Positions 1 to 12,713 of a DNA stretch of 64,000 bases are shown one piece after another (position 1 is the first letter of the stretch; each line of letters starts with the position of its first letter). The stretch is from Sipunculus nudus (Eukaryota; Annelida; Sipuncula; Golfingiida; Sipunculidae). Made by a program: the position numbers and the translations under genes. The notes below the pieces were generated by a model. It saw only the letters and a program-made list of their open reading frames with translations. It had not been told where the DNA came from and searched no databases. Location of the stretch: contig CM049311.1 of NCBI GenBank assembly GCA_026874595.1, positions 9,275,676 to 9,339,675 on the forward strand. Reading direction: 5' to 3'.

Positions 1-1720
1 AACAAACTTGTGAACATATCATTAATGCGTGTTTTCAAACTGTTAAGAATATGACAACAAGCTGAAAATAAATCTACAATCATCTCAGAATATTTGAATT
101 TGAAGAAAACATAGTGAAGCAGAAGAAACAAGTGACCCATGGGTCATGACGCTCAGCTGACTGGGAAGAGATTCGCAAAAGGAAATTTTATCATCTGAAT
201 GGTAGTATATACCCATTCAACTGTAGCATCAAACAGATTAACCAAAAGGCCAAGATTGTGGCTGTATTTATATATATTTAAAAAATAGAGATAAAATGCG
301 TAAACAAATACACATGGCCCCACCAGTCTGTAGAAACTAATAAAAACACTTAATGGTCAATATCAATGCAAAGAATCAAGGTGATCTCTGCATTAGTTGT
401 TCAGATACTTCAGCTTTTGTATCAAATTTTCCATTATTCTGAGGGATACTTCGGAGTCCTATGGCTTGAAGGATACGGGTAACAGAGACCTAATTTCAGG
501 TTTCCACAGACACTTTTCATTGGCCTCCTTGCATGACAAAAAATGAAGATTCTAGATCCAATTGTTACGATTTGTACAGATAACCACATCTTTAAAGGTC
601 TCAAAAATAGAGAAAAAAATTCATTAAAATTTGAAAAAATTGGGTTGGTGCACCCAGTCTGCAGAAACTGATGGAACTCCTCATGATCAATATGTATGCC
701 AAAAATCATGACCATCAGTGTTGTAGTTATTGAGATACTGCAGTTTTTGTATCAAATTGTCCATTATTCTAAGGGATACTCAAGAGTCCTATAGCTTGAA
801 GGATATGGGAAACAGAGACCTGATTTCAGGTTTCCACAGACACTTTTCATGGGCCCCCTTGCATGACAAGAATGAAGATTCTAGATCCAGTTGTTACGAT
901 TTGTACCCTGTTGACAGATAACCACATCTTTAAAGGTCTCAAAAATAGAGAAAAAAAATCGTTAAAATTTGAAAAAATTGGGTTGGTGAACCCAGTCTGC
1001 AGAAACTGATGGAACTCCTCATGATCAATATGTATGCCAAAAATCATGACCATCTGTGTTGTAGTTATTGAGAGGTTGCAGTTTGTTTTTATCAAATTTT
1101 CCATTATTCTGGGGGGTAATTGGGAGCCCCACAGCTCAAAGGATATGGGTAACAGAGACCTTATTTCAAGTTTCCATGGAGACTTTTCAAAGGTCTCTCA
1201 CTGTGTCAAGAATGAAGATTCTAGGTCCAGTCGTTACGATTTGTGCCCTGTTAACAGATGTTCACATTTTTAAAGGTCTCGAAAATAGAGAAAACAATTC
1301 GTAAAGAATCGAAAAATACAGGTGGCGCCACCAGTCTGCAGAAACTGATGAAACATTTCATGATCATTATGTATGCCAAAAATCAAGACCATCAGTGATG
1401 TAGTTAATGAGATATTGAAGTTTTTGTATGAAATTTTTGATTATTCTGGGGGGTACTTTGGGGCCCCATAGCTTGAAGGATATGGGTAACAGAGACCTAA
1501 TTTCTGGTTTCCAAAGAGATTTTGCATGGACCTCTCAGAATGTCAAGTTACAAGACTCTAGGTCCAGCGGTTACGATTTGTGCCTGGTTAACGGACAGAC
1601 AGACGGACAGACGGACAGACAAACAGACAGACGGACAAAGAGTGATCGCTATAGCTCAGATGACTTACAGTCAGCTGAGCTAAAAACTGTTTATCTGCTA
1701 TAATTGGCCGATTCCTCCAC
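1..1720. repeat. Composite dispersed repeat with ~335-bp internal tandem units
   Basis: From about 290 to 1600 the same block recurs. The CCATTATTC anchor falls near 430, 762, 1103 and (diverged) 1439, a spacing of about 330-340 bp, and a weaker partial copy precedes the first. Each unit carries the landmarks 'AACAGAGACCT', 'CAGTCTGCAGAAACTGATG' and 'GTTACGATTTGT'. The left side holds GACCCATGGGTCATGACGCT at 133-152. The right side ends in a GGACAGAC-type simple repeat (about 1592-1640) followed by an AGTGATCGCTATAGCTCAG tail. The same GACCCATGGGTCA block recurs at 63145 and 63729, so this is a dispersed family. Short open frames inside it are chance. The superfamily is not recognised. Confidence 0.8.
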
Positions 1721-1877
1721 GTGACCAAGACATGTTTCCGACAATCGACACTTCGTGTTCGTGACGGTTTTCTTGACACAAACGAACATAATTGCTAAAT
1801 CTCAATGGTTTGTGTAGAAGACTGTATATAGTAAAGATGAGTGTCCTGTGGGGTCGCTGGTATGTACTTGTATATAG

Positions 1878-1996
1878 TTTCTTTTGACAAACCAACAATG
1901 CTAGCTCGCTGGATGGTTTCTCTTTACAAACCAACAATGCTGGCTTGCTGGATGGTTTCTCTTTACAAACCAACAATGCTGGCTCGCTGCATGGAC
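1878..1996. repeat. 39-bp tandem repeat, three copies
   Basis: Three successive units contain 'ACAAACCAACAATGCT' followed by 'GCTGGATGG', with a few substitutions between copies. The third copy ends in GCATGG. This is a small local minisatellite with no coding signal. Confidence 0.85.
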
Positions 1997-4900
1997 CCAA
2001 ACACACCAAACAGCCGTTACGCGGAGTGCGCACGCTCGTGAAAAAAGGATCTGTTACTTATGGACAGAACGACAATGATGAATATTTTATTGGATAACTT
2101 TACTAAGTAAACTTCGCTTTATGTGCAAACAGCAGTGTTATCAGGCACATAGTAAATCCAGCCATTAACCTACAGAAGCCTCTTGATAACTCGTGTCCCG
2201 CAATGTAAGAAAAACGTTGTTGTCTCTGCAGCCGACCTTCGACCTTACGGCCAAAACTACTTCCCGGGAAAGCCGCTATACATTACGTGACTGGAATAAA
2301 GGAAGATATATTAAATCTGTTCCTAAGAACCAAGCACCAACATATCCATACACCCATACACACGCATATATGCAGACCGACAGATTTATTTTGACAAAAT
2401 GCCAGGTTCGTCAGATATGGTGTGGGCGTGATAACGATGTAAAAAAGTTACTCCTCGCTTGGACCTGGGTTCAAAATAATACATTTTAAGAATGTTAGGG
2501 TTAGTGATTTCTTGATATAATATTCACAAAACGCAGGTCGTTTTTTTACATGTGCCTCAAAATGATAATTATGTGACAAAAGCTTGTTATATCAGGTCTA
2601 ATTTTCAGACAAAAACTAGAGAATACACTGCAATACTAGTTTATTTTTAGAGTATACATACATAGTACATGTCACATATGTACACCTAGCTCCATCGAAG
2701 TGATACATAGCTTAAATATTCATACAAATGTTGGAATGCATGGTCGGGGAAAACTGAGCTGCCCTTAAATAATAAGAGGACTGTGAGCAGGGAAACCATA
2801 GAAACATATTACGATGTAAGCATGGAAACAAGAAAAATGATAATTACATATAAATACACAACACCAATTGAAGCATGATGGTATTATATCTATGCTATAG
2901 AATATGTATAAATAGACAGGGGCAATGAACATTCCGGATGATCGTCTGCTGATAATTTATTTGCAGAACGCTCCCGTTTAAATGCATTTGCACGCGCATG
3001 CTTGGTAATTGCCAATACATCTCCCCGTTGGTACATATTATTGAGCATAATAACATATGAGAAAAAAGGTTGGACACATTAAATATTTGGTATTCATGAA
3101 AAGTGAATAAATGTTAATAATGACGGATAACAGCAATTCTGGGACAATTAATTGCCCCTTCAGAAACAATTATCCCATCACTGAAAAGTCATCCACAATG
3201 CCACCGACCTCCCCCCCCCCCCCCCCCCCCCCACCACCACAATGAGACCTGTCCTCCAAAAAGGGACCCATCCACCCATTAAATTACCAAATCACAATCA
3301 TTCGATGAGAACCCAAGGATAATGTGAAATTTATGTTGTAAGATGGTGAGTATTAATTTTGGCTCACTTAATTTGACGTATGTCAAAAGTCCGCTTCACC
3401 GCTGGGTACCCATTGAAACTTAACATTTTTTTCAGACATAAATGTTCTCAGACATTTTAACACTAAAATGGGTGAGGGACTTAGGGTTTATAAGATAATA
3501 TGACAGGTCTAAACATGTTTATATTATAATTTATAGTGGACAGTAAATTAATAAGTAAACAAATTATTAAAATATTAAAGTTAATTGTTTTCTTTTTCTA
3601 ATCGTATAAGAAGGCCTATTTTTCAAAAAGGGGGTTGTTATATGAACCGTTTTTAAATTGACTTCAAAACATATTTAATTTGTTTATTTCTCAGAAAGCA
3701 TTTGTAGGATTTAATTTAAAATTATTAAAATATGATCATTTAACCAGCCAAGGTAGTATTTATTATTTTTACAATGTTAATTGTATTTGTTAAAACGTTA
3801 AGTTTTATTTTAAAATAAGTCTTTTCCCAAATTATATCGATTCAAAATCTGTTCACCTTATGTTACAAAATCTGAAGGACTTTTGAAGTTCATACTGCTG
3901 ATTTTAAACAATATATGATATGTGCTTTTCATTAAATAAACAATTTAATTTAAGAAATATTAATTTTAAAATGTTTTATTTAAGAAACCTCTTTTTGAAA
4001 AATATTCTTTCTTCTATGACTAAGAAAAACGAACACCAAACTGTTTTATAACATAGGTTTTACTTTTAATTTATAATGTCATATTATCCCAGACACCCTT
4101 AAAGGCCTGTAAATAATTATATGAAAATCTTCATGACAAGAATAAAATTTTTATTTCAAACCCTTCATATTTTTATTGGTCTAATGGTCCATATGATGTG
4201 GTATCCTCCTTAGGTTACCAACCTCTCTTTGATTATTATTTTTAGAATATTCATGGCAACAAATAATCAGCGGGCTGCTTAATGTAGTTCTTTTTAAATC
4301 TGACAAATTACCTTGATCCATCACCAATAGGTCTGAGATGTTATGAGAAAGGCCGCTTTCTTAAACAGTGACTTTATTAAATTTTTAATTTTAATTATAT
4401 TTTGTTGTTGTTTAATTGTAGTTATTTTAGCCTATATTCCATTCCTTCATTGCACTTTATCCGGCTGATTTATTAATTTACATATAAAAATGTTGCCAGA
4501 TATCAATTTCCATCACCTGGTGTAACTGACTATAAGTTAAATATTCTGAACATAATAATAACGTGCAAGGCGGTTTTTTAAGTAAGAGGGGGGGGGGGGG
4601 CAAATTCATTCCGTCTCACGGTCTTATGAAAAAGACATATTGTGTTGTCTTTCTTCTCCTAAACAATAAATGACATTAAACGAAAAAAGTATAACATTTG
4701 CAGATCAGTGAAGTCGTTCTGCACCTGAAGTGGCACAATATGCATGAAGCGTGCTTTTATGATTTTAAAGCGTGTTTTAATTACTTTAAAAGCGTGTATT
4801 ATTCTCTAAACAAAGAACACAGGTGGTCTTCTTGTAGGATTTCCGATCACATTGTCCAGGAATCCTGAACACTCTAGATGAATTATTCACCCGTCGACTG

Positions 4901-5831
4901 TTCACCCATTCCCATGATCAACGGGCCTCAACCTCCATTAAAATGTCAACGAACCACCTCCGAATCCCCAACAATTATACATTTACACCATTAATTATAT
5001 TAAATAATTAACATTATGTTCACACTGGGAATAACGCCTATATATAAAGAGTGTTGAATATTTTTATTTCTGATTTGTGGCTCCCATTATAAATGCAAGG
5101 CTATATTATATTTCTATATTAAATGTTAAATAAAATATGTATATACAGTGATGTATTTTCACCAATAATATATTATACTTATTATGGATACGGTTGAAAT
5201 GTGACATTATGTTAAAATTAAAGATACTAAAGCCAGGATTGAAAACATAAATCGTTTGAATTTGGTTGATACTGTATTTCACGCATTACTAGACAATTAT
5301 TCTTAACGTGTAGGTGTCATCTATTACATTAGAATGTTTTTCAAAAAGAAAGCTTCCCCTTAAATAATTTTAAATATTGCGATTCACGTTTATGATGACA
5401 TGTTCCTGTCAGATTTATTGACATTTCATGAAAAGCAATACACGAAAATAAAACTGTCATGAATAACCACAATTATGTGTTTTCTTCCTGTTACTGATTA
5501 TCAATAAAACTACACGCCTTATATCCAGGCGAACAATTATACATTTTACAAAATCAGGGCAACTTGAACTTTATGTTAGAAATAAAAGGATAAAAAACTG
5601 GATCTTTCACCATATTGCAATACTGGTAAAATTCCGAATTTAACATTCCGACAAAAAATTATCCATTAAAAAGCTTTTCCTTTTGTGACAATTTTCCATT
5701 AAAAAATTAAAACTATTATTCATAAGGATAAATGCACAAACAACATGAATAATGTTTAATTATATAAATTATATATAATTACCTTTAGCATAAGAGGTGC
5801 CAAAATCAGTTTTTTTTTTCACAATTCCAAT

Positions 5832-5833
<2 letters not shown>
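1997..5833. other. AT-rich intergenic DNA
   Basis: No gene was recognised on either strand. The stretch is strongly AT-rich, especially 3.5-5.8 kb. It contains a 22-bp C run (3211-3232) and a 13-bp G run (4588-4600). The open frames at 2193-2489 and 2895-3077 show no family resemblance or splice logic and are treated as chance. Confidence 0.6.

Positions 5834-5874
<41 letters not shown>
5834..5874. repeat. (TA)n microsatellite
   Basis: An uninterrupted TA dinucleotide tract of about 40 bp lies just beyond the stop codon of the minus-strand receptor gene, so it falls in or next to its 3' untranslated region. Confidence 0.95.
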
Positions 5875-5878
<4 letters not shown>

Positions 5879-5920
5879 CACGAAACTAGATCTCAACGAA
5901 TTATTCTCAGTAGTTTTGCA

Positions 5921-6913
5921 TTACGTTTCTGGGTGTACCCTCCTCCCCGGTTTACATGCTCTTACCATGTTGATGAAATCTTTTCTGAATTTCGGGGCAC
6001 ATATGACGTAGATGATGAAGTTTATCGCAGAATTGAGGACGGCGAGATAGTCCGAGATGGGTTCAAAGTAAAAGAAGAAATGTCCGCATTCTCGCCCTTC
6101 GTCTTGGAACAGCGCATACAGAACCCGGGCGACGGGGGTACAGGTCTGACAAATAATAAACACAATGACGACAACCACCAGCGCCAAGGTAACCCCCTCC
6201 TCGAATTTCTCTTGCACATTTAATGATTTTTGTACTTTCTTAAAAGTCTGCAGGGCTCGAACCAGTTTGTATGTAAGCACAATTAAAGTTGTTAACGGTA
6301 TCACAAACATTAATAAATAAAATAACACATTTTTGTATAAAATCTGAAAAACCAGATTCTGTCCTATCTGACTGGTTGTTCGGACGTATTTCTTTACAGT
6401 GTTATTATTGACAACTTTTATCTTTTCTTCCACATCGTATTCGAAAAACCGAGGCACATTGAAAAGTACAGATGCGATAAGCACAATTGCCAGTTGTATC
6501 TTGGTTGCCTGCATTGTCCGGAGGCGATGGGACCAGTTCTTATGAGGCTTGCACACACTAGCAAAGCGATGTATCGTCACTAATGTAGTTATCCAAACTG
6601 TAGACGTGTGCATCATGCTAGCAACGGCCCAGCCGTATTTTTCAACGTAACCAAAATGATACATATCAGTCTTGATAAACGTTGCAACTCCCGGCACAAC
6701 AAATAATATTGGTATTGGAACCAGGAATAAAAAATCAACGATCGCCAATGCTTCCAGTAGCAGTATGGTGTCGCTTTTTGGGCGGACTTTGGTGAACAGT
6801 ATCAGAGATATAATATTACCGACGTAACCAATGATACACGTGATGCTGACCAAAAACACCGACACCACCAGCACGTACACCTCACAGGATCTCATATCAG
6901 ACTTGTAAGACAT
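5921..6913 (-). CDS. Class A (rhodopsin-like) peptide GPCR, FMRFamide-receptor-like
   Basis: The single-exon frame encodes 330 residues with seven hydrophobic segments at about 13-40, 49-74, 94-117, 136-155, 190-216, 241-264 and 282-305. Class A landmarks are visible. GN is at 32-33 in TM1. LAIVD is in TM2, ending at Asp60 (position 2.50). IHRF (114-117) replaces the D/ERY motif and is followed by ASVCKP. CQTCTP is in TM6. NSAINFIIY (294-302) replaces NPxxY, followed by a basic helix 8 (KFRKDF). This pattern fits invertebrate FMRFamide/neuropeptide receptors that act at the plasma membrane through G proteins; the ligand cannot be read from sequence. The ATG at 6911-6913 is chosen because an upstream in-frame TAA (6923-6925) leaves only TTG as an alternative. 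Oddly, no cysteine is visible at the start of TM3 or in the second extracellular loop (about 156-189), so the usual disulfide seems absent. A sequon lies at Asn170. The gene is intact, with no coding neighbour within 3 kb. Confidence 0.88.
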   Translation of the reverse strand: MSYKSDMRSCEVYVLVVSVFLVSITCIIGYVGNIISLILFTKVRPKSDTILLLEALAIVDFLFLVPIPILFVVPGVATFIKTDMYHFGYVEKYGWAVASMMHTSTVWITTLVTIHRFASVCKPHKNWSHRLRTMQATKIQLAIVLIASVLFNVPRFFEYDVEEKIKVVNNNTVKKYVRTTSQIGQNLVFQILYKNVLFYLLMFVIPLTTLIVLTYKLVRALQTFKKVQKSLNVQEKFEEGVTLALVVVVIVFIICQTCTPVARVLYALFQDEGRECGHFFFYFEPISDYLAVLNSAINFIIYVICAPKFRKDFINMVRACKPGRRVHPET

Positions 6914-6925
6914 TGTCAATGTTTA

Positions 6926-8893
6926 CTACTTTACATATCACGTGATATTTTCTACAAATGTCTCGTAAGATCAACGTAGATTTAAACAACCTTTGTCTGT
7001 GGTGTGGTCCAATAATGTCTCTTTTTAATTTAAAAGGCCAAGTTTGATCACAGCTGTTTATTTTTTCTTCTTAGAATCTGTGTTATTTCCTTGTATTCTC
7101 ATTTGTACAAACTGCAGCACAATGTGTGTGTAACCTATTCGAAGAAGTCTTGTCATTCAGATAAAAATTAATCATAGACTGGTTCCTAATACGCTATAGG
7201 CTCGTCCTTGTCACGGTTTCTTTTCCTCCCTCGATAAATATTGTCAAAAAGACTGTTCGGGTAACAGTTACAAAACAGGCTGGTTCCTGGAGGTCGAGTG
7301 TTATAGACTGGTTCCCCGATACAATTATTTTACTTTAAATTTTCACTTCTTAAGTTTCAACTCTGGAATCACGATCACACACGCAGTTCGATGAAATCTA
7401 ACTTCATATATGAAGAGTAAGAACAGATGCTGCAACAGCAGGACAGCTGCGTAAACAACACTGCTTTGTTGGACAACCCCTGATTGTTAAACCAGTTCCT
7501 GTCTTCTCATATTATCCACGCACAAAGCTTCTGTTAGGAAAATAATATCTGCGTCTGATGTTTTATTCTGCGGGTATTTACATCGAATTTTCTTCCCAGG
7601 GGTATACTGGCGCGTGTAAGCTAACATTGAGTAAATGAGTTTTGTGATACGAGGTTACTGGTTTTGAGGTCGTGTATACCAGCACTGTCGTCTGCAGGGG
7701 TCTGGTCACGTGACACTAGTATCACCGCATCCGGAACATTCCTCCCCCACCAGTATGCCTTGTCACCGGGAAGCCAGTAGCTGAAATCATATGACATAAA
7801 ACACATTACAATGCGGGGTTCCAGTCAAAAATACACTGATTATGATATAATGGTTATACTTTTTTGAGAACAAAATACTCTGATATCATGGATCATGATT
7901 TCTTCTTGCCATTGAAGACATTTTACACTTTTTATATTTTTGGGATGCCAGGAAGTCTACAATTTGATTATTATTTATTTATATCCCCTGGTGAACACAT
8001 GGTTCCTGGTAGTGTCCATATGTTTTTCTATGTCGGGGCCAGATTGGTCGCGGAAATGTTTTCATCAGGAAGCCACAAGAAAGACTTCTAACATTATTGG
8101 ATCTTACCAGGTTTTCCGGTGCTTCGGGGTCCGATCCCCCTATAGGAAGATCACGATCCGGGGAGGGGGTGATTGGGTGCAAAAAAAACTATAACTGAGA
8201 CTTTTAGGCTGCATTTAGCCTGATTAATCTTGATATTTTTAATAATATGAACCCTGTATTTTACTATGCTCACTTGTGCATATATATTTAAATAAAGGAT
8301 TAATATTAAAAACTAAATAGTGGTACCATAATCTCACACTGGCAAGAAAAAATCTGGATGGCACGAATTATTTTTACATAATGAAGGAAGATATAGTTAC
8401 TGAGTCCCAGACTGAAACTTGCCACCGAAGAACAGGAGGGCAGATAGTGACTGTCACTCTCTGATGAGGCTGAACAGTTTATTACAGATATATAATATAC
8501 ATAGATAAATACATACTGAGAGACAGTCTTACTTTCCTTGATAAAATCCCAGGTCGGCCAAGCGGAAATATTTGCCGAAATTTACTTTGCCTGGTGGTTA
8601 CTTGAAACATGAAAGTTGATAGGCATCCATGCTAAACTGTATAATATACGATCTCTGAAAAGTATTTGTCATTTTGACCTCCGTCCCTATTCTACAGATC
8701 ATGTAGGGTGCATGAATATCAAAATGATTGTCATATCAAAGTTGGCACCAGTAAAAACCAACAAAACTCTGACATATCTAAAGTCAGCTCCAAAAATAAT
8801 AATTTGAAATAGACGTAAAGCGTAAAATCCCGGCAACATATGATAGAAACATGCACCAACTCAGCCACACGGGTTTGTAATTTTATATTACTT

Positions 8894-8896
<3 letters not shown>
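6926..8896. other. Intergenic DNA upstream of the GPCR
   Basis: This is the presumed promoter side of the receptor gene, but no TATA box or initiator could be assigned. A short phrase 'ACTGGTTCC' or its near copies recurs at about 7179, 7268 and 7304, with an inverted form near 7490; it looks like local low-level repetition. The frames at 7621-7806, 7864-8194 and 8616-8807 are short and unrecognised. Confidence 0.5.

Positions 8897-8968
<72 letters not shown>
8897..8968. repeat. (GA)n microsatellite
   Basis: An uninterrupted GA tract of about 72 bp, followed by impure GACA/GAGA sequence to about 9015. The arginine-glutamate open frame across it is an artefact of the repeat. Confidence 0.95.
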
Positions 8969-8975
<7 letters not shown>

Positions 8976-10179
8976 CAGACAGAGACAGAGACAGATATAC
9001 AGAGAAGAGAGAGAGATATTATCCTTACCTCATGAAAAGCTGTTCCAGTCGATACAAACAGTAAACTTCCACAGCATAAGCATTAAGACCCGGCCCACAG
9101 CACTGCTTCGGAGCTAGTGAAGCAAGTCTCAGATAACTTGGTTTCTTTTTGTGCGCTCCAGAGAAAAGGTTTTTATCCGTACACGCGCAGTCAACAGGTG
9201 CCCGGACCAGCAAGCCCATCCCAGCCCTGCCCGACCAGATTCAGTCTCCCTGCACCACTGGATGAATTAATCCTTTGTTTGCGGCCAGATTAATAGCAGT
9301 TGCGGCTGTATCTGACCAGTGCAAGGCTGAACAAATATAATGACGATTGTCAACGCCTGTATAGTTATTCCCGTGTCGGCACGTCCCCTGTTTGCGGCCC
9401 CGTGGTCGGACTAGCCATGCGTCGCTCGCATGCTGTTTGGCGACTGCGCTAATGACGTTTACATTCCTAATCAATCTCGCCTGGATGTTTAACAGATACT
9501 TATCACGCGCATTAGATCACTTTGTAACCAAACCCGGTTTGTCAGTTACAAATAGCAACCGTCTATAACACCATTTAAATCACAAAAACAAATATTCATT
9601 TTACTTCATGGCAATTATATGCCATTTAAAAAACCGCAACTATGTTATCCGCGATAATAATAACATTTAAAGAATTAAAATCTCCGGATCTTTGCTGCCC
9701 GTGAGTTGGTCGCAACTTTCTACCTGCCAGCGCAGCGTTAACAACTCGTATTCTCATCTGAAAAGATGTCCCTGCCAAAAGTCAGAGTGTCACATGTTAC
9801 TCGTTGCCTTGGTTACCGCGTGAACTTATCTTGCGCTTAACTGTAATATACAGCATTAACGTATTGTTTAATAGTAAAATGTCACTAGCGGTACCAGGCA
9901 CTAATGGTTATTCGTCCGTTATAGCAGGTGCGTGTGAATGATTTACGGTAAAAAAAGTAAAGTTTAATGGAATACTAATCATATACAATACTAATGTATT
10001 CATTAAAAAAAATATTCACAATCGATCGCTGGAGATGGGGCCAGTGAAGGGGGTTTAAATTTTGCAGCAGCACAAAATTCTTTATCAGCATGAACAGGAA
10101 GTTAGTTGATGAGGGTAGCGCGAAGAACGGTGGTTAAAAATTTGCCTTGTCGGGGAGTTCCCTTTTTAAACCCCTGGTA
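8969..10179. other. Intergenic DNA, no gene recognised
   Basis: The stretch has more balanced composition around 9.0-9.5 kb, where two minus-strand frames (9025-9219 and 9241-9474) sit back to back. Neither resembles a known domain and no matching splice sites were found, so they are not called as genes. The rest is AT-rich. Confidence 0.45.
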
Positions 10180-10180
10180 G

Positions 10181-11503
10181 ATTCTATAGAAGAAAACGGA
10201 GAACTCTCGGCAGAGATTCGTCTGATATAATTCCTGCCCTTTATTTTTCCTTGTATATTTTAATGATATCACGGAGGGCATCAAATCAGATATACACTTG
10301 TTTGCAGATGATACATGCCTAATTAATATTAATAAAGACCCAGAGTCATCGGCCCGAATATTGAATGATCACCTGGAAACATTGGCCGACTGGGCTCAAA
10401 AGTGGCACGTGACTTTTAATCCGACTAAAACTGTCGCCATGTCATTCTCTTTTAAATCTAACAGTATTGATCCACTTAGGCTATTATTAAAGTCATATCC
10501 GATTGAGAATGTAAACGAGCATTCATACCTTGGCATTACATTAACATCAAATATGAACTGGTAAAGTCATATACAGAAAATACATAAAAAGGCTGCTACT
10601 CGGCTTGGTTTACTGTCACATGTCATCTTAAATACTTGTTGAACCGGGACACCCTTGAGCGTTTGTATATATCATTAATACGGCCAGTTCTTGAGTATGG
10701 GAATGTAATTTTTCATAATTGCACTGTGACTGACTATTTATCCCTGGAATCTATTCAAAATAAAGCTGCACGGATATGTACCGGTGCTATTCAGGCCACC
10801 AACTCAAACGAGTTACTGAGTTACTGAGAAACGTTGGCTGAAAGAAGGTCGAGAGCAAAATTAATATTTCTCTACAAAGTTAAAAATAGGCTGTGTCCAA
10901 GTTATTTGTGTCTCGATTGGTTTGTTAACGTTTCCGATAGACCACTCGGTAGACTTAGAAATCATTCAGATTTCAGAGTTCCTAAAACTAGGACTGAGAG
11001 ATATAAGACTTCTTTTTTCCCATCAACCACCCAAGCATGGAATAAGCTACCATATTCAGTACGTCAGTCAGGCTCCTTAACAATTTTCAAATCATGTTTA
11101 TATAAACACAGGATAAAGAAACCATCTTATTTTTATACTGCATGGTCAACGACAAATTAACATATTACACTGCAGACTACGTTTAAAATCAAGTACATTA
11201 AAAGGGGACCTCTTCTCACATGGTTTACTAAACGACCCAAAATGTTCCTGTGGTCATGCATATGAGGATGCATTTCATTTCTTTTTTGAATGTCCCCTTT
11301 ACTTTAACCCAAGAAACGATTTGTTTGAAAAATTGAGGCTCTTAAATGTAATTCCTGTCGACAGGATTAATACACTTCGTGGCAAATATAAACAATATGC
11401 TTTGAATGTTATATTAATGGGAGAACCAAATGTTAATGTTGAGACTAACTTCATTATATTTTCAGCTGTGCATGCATTTATCCACTCATCCAAAAGGTTT
11501 TAA
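10181..11503 (+). pseudogene. Degenerate non-LTR retrotransposon (LINE) reverse transcriptase and C-terminus
   Basis: Several frames, broken by stops and frameshifts, together give the second half of a LINE ORF2. PLFFLVYFNDI and LFADDT (about 10234-10315) match the reverse-transcriptase palm motifs (GPLLF..YINDI and the F/YADD catalytic box). HSYLGI (about 10520) follows at the expected distance. Next come LYISLIRPVLEYGNVIF (about 10660), the thumb-like RPVLEYG region, then WNKLP..VR (about 11040) and SLTIF..LY (about 11080). The C-terminal CSCGHAYEDAFHFFFECPLY (about 11250-11310) is the Cys/His cluster typical of Jockey/CR1-type elements. Breaks include an in-frame stop at about 10562, a frame change near 10620-10640, a stop at 10827 and another at 11160. 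The endonuclease half is absent, as in a 5'-truncated insertion. It is a dead copy and the exact clade is unsure. Confidence 0.88.
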
Positions 11504-12040
11504 CATGCTTTATAGAATATTTATATTTGCATTGATATTTTATTGATGTACTCAACCCTTTCCTTTTATTCAAATATCCAAAACAGCAGCTTGCTAGATG
11601 CTTGATTCACCAAGACCTTCATGCAGTGTGTATTAGTATGTCCTGTATGTGATGTATATAAGTATGTGCGTCATGTGTTTATTTTTGTTATATTATCGTA
11701 TTGTATTTGGATTTACTGCATAATATATTATTGATTATTGAAAAGTACGTTCATTAGCAGTTTTGTGCTACTTGTACAATTCAATAGAAATAAATATGTT
11801 TGAACCAACAAAAGGTAATGCTCTAAGGATTGTTCATTGTCTCTATATCTAAGGTACATCAAGTACGTAAGGATAAAATAACATATCCCAACACTAATTG
11901 ATCTCCGCCTGTGATGTAGGCTTATGTTATCCTAATATCACAATGGTGAGGGTAATAAATAAATAAAAAATATATATATATAGATATATATATATATATT
12001 TATATATAGCGGATGGGGTCGGGAAGGGTGACGTCCACTT

Positions 12041-12075
<35 letters not shown>

Positions 12076-12713
12076 CATTTTGTATATGTGTAATGTCCAA
12101 TTTTAAATAGGCGTTATGTCCATTTTGAATAGGTGTAAAGTCCATTTTGAATAAGTGTTATGTCCATTTAGAATCTGACTAAAGGATAACTGGAGCTATA
12201 TTTGTTGATTAATAATAATAATAATAACAATAATAATAATAATATTAATAATAATAATAATCTTTAAATAATACACTGCTACTACTACTACTACTTCTAC
12301 TACTACTAACAACAACAATTATAATAAGAATAATCATTTTTAAAATGATAAATCTTGATGCCCTCGTGAACAGTTATGAAATGTGCAGATGGATTATTAA
12401 CCATAAGGCTGTGTGTTATAAGGACGGATCAATAGAGACATGAACAACGGGTTATAAAATGAGGGACACAGGTGGGGGGGGGGGGGGGGGGGGGGTTGAG
12501 CATTCGGTAAAAAAGTGTCCTTAAAAGTTATATAACAAATTCTGTTGTAATAAATGTATAAATAAATAGCTGAAGTAGGTAAACAAAGTGTTCGACATCA
12601 AGAAGGGCGCTCTAATCACTTTAAGGCGTTTCTATCGTTCTTAGAATAAAAATAATAATCATTTTACACGTCTTATCAGTGATCACTGATCACACGATTC
12701 CTGTTTCTGTTCC
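11504..12713. other. LINE 3' flank and simple-sequence DNA
   Basis: The first ~300 bp after the LINE stop probably represent its 3' untranslated region, ending in AT-rich sequence with AATAAATA near 11793. Beyond it lie TA tracts (about 11970-12009 and 12042-12072), an AAT tract (about 12211-12264), ACT-rich sequence (about 12280-12305) and a 22-bp G run (12474-12495). No gene is seen. Confidence 0.6.

Noticed and set aside
2193-2489. 98-codon plus-strand frame
   Set aside because: No family resemblance, no splice logic, and it lies between repeats.
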